Source: Halopseudomonas xinjiangensis
GTDB lineage: Bacteria; Pseudomonadota; Gammaproteobacteria; Pseudomonadales; Pseudomonadaceae
Length of the DNA stretch: 64,000 bases
Direction: 5' to 3'
NCBI RefSeq assembly: GCF_900104945.1
Contig: NZ_LT629736.1
Location: 992,001 to 1,056,000 of the forward strand
Shown: positions 27,169 to 35,265 of the stretch, in pieces
Layout: every line of letters begins with the position of its first letter
Numbering within the stretch: position 1 is the first letter of the stretch
The notes under the pieces: generated by a model
Databases searched by the model: none
The model's input: the letters and a program-made list of their open reading frames with translations, nothing else
Told to the model about the DNA's origin: nothing
Made by a program: the position numbers and the translations under genes

Positions 27169-27498
27169 TCAGCCGGAACGTTGCGAGAGGTCGCTTGGGC
27201 CGCGCCGTTGTTCATAGTCCGCTTCGTAAGCCCCGCCTGCCGAGAGGCAATGTTTTACCCAGGCCGAGCCGCGACTGGTGCTGAAATCCTCGTGAGGGCC
27301 AGTGATGATTGCTCGTTCCGCCTGTTCCCGGGAGTCGAATCGAACGGGCACGTGAAAGCCCGCCGCAGGCAGATTACTCATCGAAACCATCTGTATCCCA
27401 GGTCCATCCGCTACGCTCCATCCGGAATCGCTGAGCTGAACGGCAAATAGCCCCCGTTCGATGGGTACGGCCTGGATATAGTCGTTGCGTAGGGGCAT
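27169..27498 (-). CDS. Hypothetical protein
   Basis: 109 aa from the ATG at 27498, preceded by GGAG 10 bases upstream; I do not recognise a family. The N-terminal 65 residues look like a compact beta-rich domain (QAVPIERGLFAVQLSDSGWSV, then FHVPVRFDSREQAERAI), which resembles small proteins that handle a modified query string of the DUF type. The C-terminus is polar and low in structure. No signal peptide. It lies next to the LuxR remnant in a poorly conserved stretch. Moderate confidence that it is expressed. Confidence 0.5.
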   Translation of the reverse strand: MPLRNDYIQAVPIERGLFAVQLSDSGWSVADGPGIQMVSMSNLPAAGFHVPVRFDSREQAERAIITGPHEDFSTSRGSAWVKHCLSAGGAYEADYEQRRGPSDLSQRSG

Positions 27499-27749
27499 CA
27501 GTATGTATCTCCGAGGAGGCGGGAGGGCACGGAAGCGAAACGTCTGAGGTTTGCTTCGATGTTTCATGCTGATCCGACATCCGGCAACTGGTGCGGTTCC
27601 TGAACCGCAGCCGTCTCCCGGCGGCTACGGTGCGGGTGCTGGATCGCTGGGAACAGTTGCGCCTGCCAGTACGCGCAACTGTCCGGGTACGGGTCCGCCT
27701 GCGCCACCACCGCGGGACTGGGCCCGGTAAGCTGCAGAACAACCTTCGG

Positions 27750-28041
27750 TTTCCGGCCGCAGGTGCAGGTGATCGTCAGGGGCTGAATCATGACGACAGT
27801 CAGCTGGTTGGCGCATTGCGGGCAGGCTTGAAGCTGACTGCTGCCGAGGCGGAGGTTGCGTTGATGCTGGCGGAAGGGGAGGGCGCGAACGATCGCAGAA
27901 GCGCGAAGCGTCTCTATCAATACGGTGCGCACCCAGTTACGCAATATTTACGACAAATTTGGGGAAAACGGCAGAGCGAGCCGGCCGCGCGTCTGCGGCC
28001 GCTTCGCTGAAAGCGGTCTGCGTCAGGAATCTGTCCGCTGA
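27750..28041 (+). pseudogene. LuxR-type HTH regulator remnant with a frameshift
   Basis: The plus strand encodes SQLVGALRAGLKLTAAEAEVALMLAEGEGAND, the first half of a LuxR C-terminal HTH (LTxAEAxVALxLAEG). At about 27892 the frame breaks; one base over, it continues as IAEARSVSINTVRTQLRNIYDKFG, the second half including the recognition helix, and ends at TGA 28039. Upstream of about 27750 the frame is low in structure and the start cannot be placed. A single-base indel thus separates two halves of one domain. Either the gene is dead, or this is a sequencing error. Confidence 0.7.
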
Positions 28042-28044
28042 GCC

Positions 28045-28680
28045 TTAACTCTCGTTTCGTGCCCCTTCGTCGATGGTGATGATGGAGTCCGCTGTGACGG
28101 TGCGCGACCTGCCCAGCTCGGCGTCAAGAACGCCGTATACCATCACCGTGTCGCCCTGCTCGATTCGCATGGCGCCTTGCTCGTCCAAAGGGTTGTCCTT
28201 CATGGCGGACACGTCGACCATGAGCTCGCGGCGTCCGGTATCGATGGTAAAACGATCATCCTGGACCTTCCCCACCTCTCCCGTGTAGGTGAAAGCGCCC
28301 ACGCGAACCGGAACGACCGGGATGATTTCTGGTTTGCCGAAGACCGTGTCGGTACGGGTGAAGAGCCTGCCCTCGCTTTCGACAAATACGCTGTTCGCGA
28401 CGATTTCCGCAGCCGAGTCGGCCTGGTTGACTTCGCCATAGACCGAAACCGTAGCGCCTTCCTGAAACGGCCCCTGGGGCGCGTACCAGTCGGCATCGTT
28501 CATGTCGACACGAATCTGCCCTTCACCGTAGTTCAGCGTGAAGCCTTCTTCGGTGGGATTGGTTATCTGGCCGCTGATACTGACCCACGAGTTATGACTC
28601 TGCTCATGCGGTGCTTGAGCGTAGGAGAGGGGTGAGACAAGAGCGCTGGCTAGCGCGAGGGCGAGAAAATGGCGCTTCAT
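28045..28680 (-). CDS. Secreted protein with two OB-fold-like repeats
   Basis: 211 aa with a signal peptide (to AQA, residue 23). Two related halves, about 32-105 (VSISGQITNPTEEGFTLNYG, then GATVSVYGEVN) and about 130-205 (YTGEVGKVQDDRFTIDTG, then GDTVMVYGVLD), each of the strand pattern seen in DUF5666/BOF-like OB folds. Acidic overall. Probably a periplasmic binding or stress protein; no ligand can be named. It has its own RBS (GGAG). Confidence 0.75.
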   Translation of the reverse strand: MKRHFLALALASALVSPLSYAQAPHEQSHNSWVSISGQITNPTEEGFTLNYGEGQIRVDMNDADWYAPQGPFQEGATVSVYGEVNQADSAAEIVANSVFVESEGRLFTRTDTVFGKPEIIPVVPVRVGAFTYTGEVGKVQDDRFTIDTGRRELMVDVSAMKDNPLDEQGAMRIEQGDTVMVYGVLDAELGRSRTVTADSIITIDEGARNES

Positions 28681-28872
28681 GATTCTTCTCCTGCCGAATG
28701 ATTCGGGTCAATGAGCAGGCGTGCTACCCGGTTCTCCGACTGCCATGACAAGGCACTGACCGGGAGGGTCACAGTGATGCTCTGCCGTCTGGCGCGGGCT
28801 ACCGCTGCTTTTGGCCGCATCGCTCGGTAATTCCTGCAGCGTCGTGCAGCCGTGCGGTACTCGTATCGACCA

Positions 28873-28908
28873 GCGGCCTGCCGGACCTTTTCTGGTCCGG
28901 CAGGCCGC
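28873..28908. terminator. Long perfect hairpin after the Ser/Gly-rich gene
   Basis: GCGGCCTGCCGGACC and GGTCCGGCAGGCCGC form a perfect 15-bp stem with a 6-base loop, 13 bases downstream of the minus-strand stop at 28922. The T-run is missing on the minus side. Confidence 0.6.
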
Positions 28909-28921
28909 AGTCGTTCGCCGG

Positions 28922-29305
28922 TTATTGTTGCTGGCTGTTCTGCCCGCTGGTGCCGTTTTTCTGGTTATCGTCGGGCCCCAGCTCGCCGCCACCAATGGGC
29001 TTTTCGTTAGGGTAGGTCTTCTTGTACGCGCTTTCGTGCGTATCACGCGCATGCTTGGGGTCTTCGCGAGTCGTGGCTTCGCTTTGGCCCTGCTGCGAAC
29101 CTTGGTTGCCAGCCGAGCTCTGGTTACCCGACGAGCCCATGCTGCCGGTTGTGCCCGAAGCGGAGCCCTGACCGGTGCTTTGAGTAGTGCTGGTAGTCTG
29201 ACCACCAGCGGAGCCTGCCGAAGTAGAGCTTTCGGCCATAGCGGTGCCGGCCATGCCGAGCGAGGCAAAGGTGATTGCAGCTGTGAGCATCTTGAGGGTC
29301 TGCAT
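28922..29305 (-). CDS. Secreted Ser/Gly/Thr/Gln-rich low-complexity protein
   Basis: 127 aa. Signal peptide cleaved at about AMA (24), then a low-complexity region of Ser, Gly, Thr and Gln (about 25-80), a more ordered charged stretch (REDPKHARDTHESAYKKTYPNEKP) and a Gln/Asn-rich tail. Such proteins are common as unannotated secreted proteins in Pseudomonas. No function can be named. A good RBS (GGAG) precedes the start. Confidence 0.7.
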   Translation of the reverse strand: MQTLKMLTAAITFASLGMAGTAMAESSTSAGSAGGQTTSTTQSTGQGSASGTTGSMGSSGNQSSAGNQGSQQGQSEATTREDPKHARDTHESAYKKTYPNEKPIGGGELGPDDNQKNGTSGQNSQQQ

Positions 29306-29586
29306 TGTGCTTCTCCTTCTGTTAGAGGCCTAGTGCGCCTTTGTGCTATGGCGAGCCTCGGTTCTGGGTCGGACAGTCTGTCTGCGCTAGCGCAGCGGAG
29401 GCCTGAATCGACCACGGACTGTCGCTGGGTGTACGCAACGATAGACCAGTCCCAGGCCGGTCCGTTCAGCCGGTCTCGCTGTTCGGCTGCTGGCGGCTTG
29501 GCCGCAGGGGCCTGCTCAGCTATGCTCCGATTGTCGGGCGAGGCGTCTGGCATGGAGGTTTTCGAGTCATCAGGAGGAGTTTACGG

Positions 29587-29946
29587 ATGGGACTGCAAAG
29601 GAAGGTATGCCTGGCTCTTGTTTCGTGGATATGGCTTGTCCCGGGAGCAGCATCGGCTGAGTCATTTCGCTGTGCAAACGGCATCGCCAGCGACGGAGAC
29701 TCCAAAGCCGCCGTGCTGGGCAAGTGCGGTGAGCCGGTAATCCAGCATTCGTTTTGTCGCGCTGCTGCGCCGCCGAGCGAGGCGTCAGCGCGAGAGCCAG
29801 GGCCGGCGGTGACGGTAAATGTACTGCCTTGCATTACGGTCGATGAGTGGACCTTCAACCCCGGCAAGGGGAAATTTCTCACGACACTGCGATTCCACGA
29901 TGGCGAGCTGGTTTCCATCGAGCAGGGCGACCGCATTCGCGACTAG
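29587..29946 (+). CDS. DUF2845 domain-containing secreted protein
   Basis: 119 aa. Signal peptide to about residue 24 (ASA). The DUF2845 pattern follows: FRCANGIASDGDSKAAVLGKCGEP, Cys in SFC and LPC, and VDEWTFNPGKGKFLTTLRFHDGELVSIEQGDRIR. Small periplasmic protein of unknown function. The ATG is preceded by a strong AGGAGGAG. It converges on the flavodoxin-type gene, with the stops 16 bases apart. Confidence 0.88.
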   Translation: MGLQRKVCLALVSWIWLVPGAASAESFRCANGIASDGDSKAAVLGKCGEPVIQHSFCRAAAPPSEASAREPGPAVTVNVLPCITVDEWTFNPGKGKFLTTLRFHDGELVSIEQGDRIRD

Positions 29947-29961
29947 CGCTTCACCACGTTC

Positions 29962-30576
29962 TTACGCGTCGGGGTCGCCAGGATACTGCGACTCCTTGAG
30001 CAGTCTGGCCAAATGCAGGCAATTTCGCGCCATGGCTGCAGTCGTCTGCACGACCTTCTCCGGGGTTTCGTTCAATTCCTTGAAGTCGGTGCCATGCATG
30101 GCTTCGCCGACCCAGTACGTGCAGCTGTTCGCGGGGATGGTAAAGCCGCAATCGTTGAGGCCCTGGAACAGTTCGGCGCAGACGTGATGAGCACCATCTT
30201 CGTTGCCGACTACCGCGACACCGGCAACCCGGCCGTACGAAACCATCCGCCCCTGATCGTCCATTTCACCCAGAAAAGCATTGAGGCGCTCCAGTACCCG
30301 TTGGCAGATACTCGATTGATGTCCCAGCCAGATGGGCGTCCCCAGGATGAGGATATCGGCTGCCAGGACCCGGGCGCGGATCGCCGGCCATTCGTCTCCG
30401 TCGCCTTCGTCTGACGTGACACCTGGTTTGATAGTATGGTCGGCCGCGCGGACCAGCTCGCCTTTGACGCCCAGCTTTTCCAATTCAGCAAGACTTTGGC
30501 GAAGCAGCAGATCGCAGGAAGAAGACGCGGGGGATTGCTTCAGGGTGCAGTTTATTGCCAATGCGGTAATGGCCAT
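29962..30576 (-). CDS. Flavodoxin-fold NAD(P)H-dependent oxidoreductase
   Basis: 204 aa from the ATG at 30576 with GGAGG 5 bases upstream. Flavodoxin-like fold: LAINCTLKQSPASSSC as the FMN phosphate loop (SxxSxT-like) and ADILILGTPIWLGHQSS as the second FMN loop. VAGVAVVGNEDGAHHV carries the third. FMN-dependent quinone or azo/nitro reductase is the common role; substrate unknown. Confidence 0.85.
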   Translation of the reverse strand: MAITALAINCTLKQSPASSSCDLLLRQSLAELEKLGVKGELVRAADHTIKPGVTSDEGDGDEWPAIRARVLAADILILGTPIWLGHQSSICQRVLERLNAFLGEMDDQGRMVSYGRVAGVAVVGNEDGAHHVCAELFQGLNDCGFTIPANSCTYWVGEAMHGTDFKELNETPEKVVQTTAAMARNCLHLARLLKESQYPGDPDA

Positions 30577-30749
30577 GTCGCCTCCGTTTTGCTTGAAGTG
30601 GCAGGGCTTTTGTCTTTCATCGGCAGACCTCGTTCCTCGCTCGGGACGGACGGCCAGGGCGCGACCGAGGCTGGCACAGCGCAAACAGTCAGCGAACCCC
30701 GGGCCGGGCCGATGGTCCCAAGCGAACATCCTCAAAGCGAATCGTCGTT

Positions 30750-31742
30750 ATGGCTATTGTGCTAACGCTTCTTGCGGTCGTGCTGGCGGCCGTCATTCTC
30801 TGGGACCAGTTCGTCACGGTCTTCAGCACCAGTGGTGCCGGTCCGTTGACCCGCTTCGGTATGCGCCATGTATGGCACAGTTTGCTATTCGTTCACCGCC
30901 GGCGCCGCATGCACCGGGTATTAGCCTTCGCCGGCCCGTTTCTGTTGCTGCTGAGTATCGTGCTTTGGTATCTGCTGTTCGGTTTCGCGGTGTTTCTTGC
31001 TTTCGCGGCACATACCGGCTCGGTTATTGATAGCACCACGGACGTTCCGGCAAATAACATCGAAACGCTGTATTTCGTCAATACCACCATCTCAAGCCTC
31101 GGCTATGGCGATTGGGTTCCTTCGGGCTTTCCGTGGACGTTCGTCGGCACCCTGGCGACCCTGGCGGCCACGATCGTGCTCACGGTGTCGCTGTCCTATG
31201 TGCTGTCGGTGATATCGGCGGCGATTCAGCGACGAGCGCTGGCAAGCGGAATCTTCGCTATGGGCAGCAGCGTTTCGGAGGTCATCGAACACCTCCGGCT
31301 GGATGATCCTGAGGCATCGCTGAAAAACTATTTGCTGAGCCTGTCATCGACGATCGACAGTGTTGCTTTGCAGCATCTGGCTTACCCTGTGCTCAAGTAC
31401 TTTCACTCGGCACGCGTCGATCTTTCGCCAGCCAGGGCTGTACTTCTGCTCTCCGACACGCTGTTCGTGATGAGTGTGAGCGACAGCAAGATGCCGGCCG
31501 GGGTTGTGAGCGTCGTACGAAGCAGTATCGACAACTTCGCCAAATATTCGCGAGCTGAGACCGGGTCTGCGCAGACGGCCAGTTCATTCCCGGGTTTTCT
31601 CAAGCAGTTGAGCATTGATCGCGGGATTCCCGCCGACGTGGTAGCGGCGGAGTTTGAGGCTTATTCGAAGGTTCGCGCTGGCCTGGTGGCCTTGACTTCC
31701 GAAGACGGTTGGCTGGAAGAAGCGCCCGCCCGACTGGACTGA
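30750..31742 (+). CDS. Ion channel family protein (two-TM pore type)
   Basis: 330 aa. About three or four N-terminal hydrophobic segments, then a pore loop with filter ISSLGYGDWVPSG (canonical K+ filter is TVGYGD) and a following inner helix FVGTLATLAATIVLTVSLSYVL. The 170-residue cytoplasmic tail has no RCK domain or CNBD that I can see. Likely a potassium-type channel, though the Leu in place of Val in the filter leaves selectivity open. Start ATG overlaps no other gene; weak RBS. Confidence 0.82.
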   Translation: MAIVLTLLAVVLAAVILWDQFVTVFSTSGAGPLTRFGMRHVWHSLLFVHRRRRMHRVLAFAGPFLLLLSIVLWYLLFGFAVFLAFAAHTGSVIDSTTDVPANNIETLYFVNTTISSLGYGDWVPSGFPWTFVGTLATLAATIVLTVSLSYVLSVISAAIQRRALASGIFAMGSSVSEVIEHLRLDDPEASLKNYLLSLSSTIDSVALQHLAYPVLKYFHSARVDLSPARAVLLLSDTLFVMSVSDSKMPAGVVSVVRSSIDNFAKYSRAETGSAQTASSFPGFLKQLSIDRGIPADVVAAEFEAYSKVRAGLVALTSEDGWLEEAPARLD

Positions 31743-31803
31743 ACGCTGCGGTGCGCCGGGGTCAGGACTGAGGAGCTCAGATATCCGATGTACTAGCAGG
31801 CGC

Positions 31804-32925
31804 CTAGAACTCGGAGAATTCCACCCGGTTGCGTCCGTTTGCCTTGGCTCGGTAGAGGGCTTCGTCCGCGCGACGAATCAACTCGGCGGGCGTCACGGTG
31901 GTGGCTGGCGTCGCTACGCTGGTGACGCCCAGGCTGATGGTGACCTGTTGCTCGCTGCCCGGAACATGTGGCAGGCTCAGATCCTGCACTGCCAGCCGAA
32001 GTGTTTCGGCAACCTGCATGGCACCGAGTCGGTCGGTATTGGGAAGCACCACTGCGAATTCCTCGCCACCGTAGCGCGCCACCAGGTCGCCCTGACGGCA
32101 GACCGTATCACGCAGCGTATCGGCGATGCGCTGCAGGCAGGCGTCCCCGGCCGGATGGCCAAGAAGGTCGTTGTAGGGTTTGAAATGATCCACATCGCAC
32201 ATGATCAGTGACAGCGGCTGGAAGCGCCGCTGCAAGCGTTGGGAGGCTCGCTCGAGAAAATCATCCAGCCGCCTCCGGTTGGCCAGAGACGTGAGTGTGT
32301 CCGTGCTGCTCAGTTCTTCGAGGACGCGGTTGTTGCGCGTCATCTCCTGCTCGGCCATGTCGATTTCGCGATGGAACAGGTAGGAAAACACAGCCGAGAG
32401 CGTCAGGACGCCGAATACGCTTAGCGCGTACATGATCTGCAGATAGCGCTCAGGCAGAGTCAGCAGTGCGCGCTCGGGGGTGAAAACGAACTGGCAAACG
32501 CAATACAGTACGCCTACGCCCAGCGGTAACAGGATGAAACGCGAAGCGCGCATCTGTTCATGCACCAGCGCGAGGAATCCGGCTACCGCAAAGTAGAACA
32601 GATGTCCGCCCGCGGCCGAGCTCAGAAACACTGTCGCGGCCAGTGCATGCACGCAACCGCTTCCGACCAGCAAATTCCGCGCGGTAGTGCTTTCACCCCG
32701 GTAGTTCAGATACAGCACGGCCGCGTAGGCCAGCATGAACACCAGGTTGACGGTGAAGATGCCCGTGTACGGCGAGAGACCGTCCACCAGATAGAACAGC
32801 TGATACGGCAGAACGGTGACGCAGCCAAAAATCGCGACCTGATTGGTCAGGGCGATCTTCCTGCGCACGCGTGACGTCTTGCCCTGCGTCCCTGCCGACC
32901 AGAGCCAAGCGAGATTGTTTACCAC
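31804..32925 (-). CDS. Membrane-bound diguanylate cyclase (GGDEF)
   Basis: 373 aa, GTG start at 32925 with GAGGA upstream. Residues 20-190 contain about six hydrophobic segments, and the C-terminal 170 form a complete GGDEF domain: DTLTSLANRRRLDDFLERA, CDVDHFKPYNDLLGHPAGD, active site YGGEEF and the inhibitory I-site RQGD five residues before it. Expected to make c-di-GMP from GTP under control of an unknown signal sensed by the membrane part. Stand-alone gene. Confidence 0.92.
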   Translation of the reverse strand: MVNNLAWLWSAGTQGKTSRVRRKIALTNQVAIFGCVTVLPYQLFYLVDGLSPYTGIFTVNLVFMLAYAAVLYLNYRGESTTARNLLVGSGCVHALAATVFLSSAAGGHLFYFAVAGFLALVHEQMRASRFILLPLGVGVLYCVCQFVFTPERALLTLPERYLQIMYALSVFGVLTLSAVFSYLFHREIDMAEQEMTRNNRVLEELSSTDTLTSLANRRRLDDFLERASQRLQRRFQPLSLIMCDVDHFKPYNDLLGHPAGDACLQRIADTLRDTVCRQGDLVARYGGEEFAVVLPNTDRLGAMQVAETLRLAVQDLSLPHVPGSEQQVTISLGVTSVATPATTVTPAELIRRADEALYRAKANGRNRVEFSEF

Positions 32926-33070
32926 CGACTGTCCTCATAACTGCATACGATGAGCACGTATCTGATCGCCATCCGTGCGATTTGGTTCAATTAGTATCGA
33001 AGTGCCAGCATATTGCTTTCCGGCCTGTCATACCAGCCAAAATACTGGTCCGTCCGGCACGGCCGTGCGG

Positions 33071-33814
33071 TCACGGTCCGGTGCGCACTCCGATGATCAT
33101 CTCGCTGACCCATCGCGTCAACAAGTAGGTGTAAGCCTTCTGATGGCTTTCTCGGCTCAACGCATGATCTGCACCGTCGATGATCCGGTGGGTCAGCGAG
33201 TGGGCCTGCACGAAGGCTGACCGGTAGTTGACGATTGTCATGTGCGGGACATGCTCGTCGGATTCGGATTCAATCAGCAAGACGTCGCCGCGAAACGTGG
33301 CGCATGCCGCCAGAGCGCGGTTGGCTTCCGGACGAAGAGGCTGTTGGCGGTAATCGAGCAGCCGCGGCTTGTCGAGTTGTTGTTTCGGTGTCAGCCATTG
33401 GGCATCCCAGTAAATGGCTGGAACACGCAACGCCAGCCAGCACACTGGGCGCAGCTGCGTCAGGATGGCCGCCAGATAGCCTCCGTAGCTCGTGCCGATC
33501 ACAGCGATGCAGGACGGGTCCACGTCCGGGTGGGCTATCAGTTGATCATACGCAGCCAGGATGTCGGTCAGGTTTTGCTCGCGGGTGACGCTCTTCTTCT
33601 GGTCCTGGGTTCCCTCATGACCGCGGAGATCGAAAGTCAGACACACGCAGCCCAAGCCGGAGATGCCTTGGGCCCGCTCGAGATCGCGCTGCTGGCTGCC
33701 GCCCCAGCCGTGTACGAATAGGATGCCGGGCAGCTTTTTCTGCGGCTCCATGAAGGTGGCGGCGATATGCTCACCGTCAACCAGCAGATCGAACGGAATC
33801 TTAACTGCGCTCAT
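33071..33814 (-). CDS. Alpha/beta-hydrolase (dienelactone hydrolase/peptidase-like)
   Basis: 247 aa from the ATG at 33814, overlapping the DUF3182 stop by 14 bases. Oxyanion segment VHGWGGSQ (34-41), nucleophile Ser109 in VIGTSYGGY, Asp in ESESDEHVP and His in DGADHALS. Cytoplasmic, no signal. Translational coupling with DUF3182 indicates they work together; the substrate is unknown. Confidence 0.87.
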   Translation of the reverse strand: MSAVKIPFDLLVDGEHIAATFMEPQKKLPGILFVHGWGGSQQRDLERAQGISGLGCVCLTFDLRGHEGTQDQKKSVTREQNLTDILAAYDQLIAHPDVDPSCIAVIGTSYGGYLAAILTQLRPVCWLALRVPAIYWDAQWLTPKQQLDKPRLLDYRQQPLRPEANRALAACATFRGDVLLIESESDEHVPHMTIVNYRSAFVQAHSLTHRIIDGADHALSRESHQKAYTYLLTRWVSEMIIGVRTGP

Positions 33815-34907
33815 GACCCTGGATCCTTGTGTACTTGTTGATTCGTCCCGTCTCTTCGTCGTTACCAGAGTAGACAACGCTCGCACCGGCCGGTACGTCC
33901 TGTTCGGTACCGTAGCGCTCGATAGTCGACGCTTCGACGAAGGTCAGCGAAGGGTCGGTCGCGAATGCTTCCAGGGCGGCGATTTCGGCGCCGCTGGCGC
34001 CGCCGATGCGCCAGGATTGCTCCAGCACGCCGGATACCCGCTTGCCCTGCGCATCCTGCCCGGTCGCTACATCGTAATTGCGCCGCGATAGAATCAGGCC
34101 GGGCAAGGCGCTCAAGGCTGCAGCCTCGTACTGGCGTGCCTGCTTGATCACCAGTTGATAGCTTCGGGCCGCGGGGTGTTTCAACAGCGCTTCGTATTCC
34201 CCGCGGACTACGTATAGGTCAGACCCTCCGTATACCATTTGGCCGGTGGCGTCAGGTGTCAGATTTTGCGTGCCGCAATAGCTGGCGACAAGGCCGGCCG
34301 CGCGAACCTGCCCCACGCTGTAGGTGGCAACGTCGGTCAGATTGCTCTCTACCACCAGCCCCCAGGTGTTGAGCTCTCGTTCATCGAGCTGTCGAAGTGC
34401 TTGCCCCAGTTCTTTCGCGTCACGAATCACTACCTGTCCTCGGCCGGCCTTGGCGCGTACGGGCTTGATCCGAATCGATCCCGTTTCGAGCAAGTGTGTG
34501 CCGGCCATGCGCGCATCTTCTACACAGAACGCGCTGAAGCCGGGGAGCACGGAGTCGCCAGCAAGTTGGTGCAGCGCTTCGGCCCACCCGGATGGACGCT
34601 TACTGGCCCGAGGAAACAGCGGATGAGAAATCGCCTTGCCAGCCATATAAGGTTCGGAGACCACGCCGCCGAACAGGTCGGCTTCGCTGCGGATGCCGAG
34701 CGCTGCCGCTTCGCTCAGACTGGTGAGCGTGTCGGAAGGTATGTAGTAGGCGCGCTCGCCCTGGCCGGGTTCGTCACGACCAATAAAGGGGGCGTTCATC
34801 AGCCTCGACAGGCTCTGGCCGATGGCTTCATGGCAGGTTAGTTCGTGCGCAGGCACCGACTCGCTGGTAGGCAATAGTGCGATGCAGGTTGGTGATCTGG
34901 ATGTCAT
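33801..34907 (-). CDS. DUF3182 family protein (ATP-grasp-like)
   Basis: 368 aa, matching DUF3182 proteins, which are annotated as biotin-carboxylase-like (ATP-grasp fold). Seen: a Lys/Arg-rich segment SIRIKPVRAKAGRGQVVI in the middle followed by ELNTWGLVVESNLTDVATYSVGQVR, which matches the lid and the binding strand of ATP-grasp proteins. A ligase function is possible but no substrate is known. First gene of a two-gene unit with the hydrolase. Confidence 0.8.
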   Translation of the reverse strand: MTSRSPTCIALLPTSESVPAHELTCHEAIGQSLSRLMNAPFIGRDEPGQGERAYYIPSDTLTSLSEAAALGIRSEADLFGGVVSEPYMAGKAISHPLFPRASKRPSGWAEALHQLAGDSVLPGFSAFCVEDARMAGTHLLETGSIRIKPVRAKAGRGQVVIRDAKELGQALRQLDERELNTWGLVVESNLTDVATYSVGQVRAAGLVASYCGTQNLTPDATGQMVYGGSDLYVVRGEYEALLKHPAARSYQLVIKQARQYEAAALSALPGLILSRRNYDVATGQDAQGKRVSGVLEQSWRIGGASGAEIAALEAFATDPSLTFVEASTIERYGTEQDVPAGASVVYSGNDEETGRINKYTRIQGHERS

Positions 34908-35265
34908 GGATTCTCCGGCAGGGCAAACACCACCAGGCTGTCGCCCCGTTTGGTTTGCAATCGGACATGGCCGCCAGCGGCGATTGCCACATACAGGCGA
35001 CGCTTATTCCGTTGAGGTATCGAACGCATGCAGAACGCGGCTTGCGCAGCGACCAAGCACATCAAACCACTGGCTGTCGTCGAGGTCCGTCTACCAACAT
35101 GGATTTTCAGACGCGTCCTAGCCCTAAAAGGTCCCGTCTCATGACCAGTGCTGAGCGGCCGTATCGCCTTGCGTGCCTCAGTCCTTTATGAAGTGATTCG
35201 CTGAAAGTCGTTTTTCTCGAGTGTAGCGGTGTGCGCATGAGCGAACAGTTCCTGCTAGAACTCGA
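34908..35265. other. Intergenic region of 358 bp
   Basis: Lies between the DUF3182 gene (leftward) and the end of the helicase gene (leftward). Contains the DUF3182 promoter by position. I see no gene, clear terminator or repeat. Confidence 0.4.

Noticed and set aside
27564-27944. 126-codon minus-strand ORF with CxxC and CxC
   Set aside because: It is antisense to the LuxR HTH remnant, whose plus-strand match is stronger; no RBS or family support.
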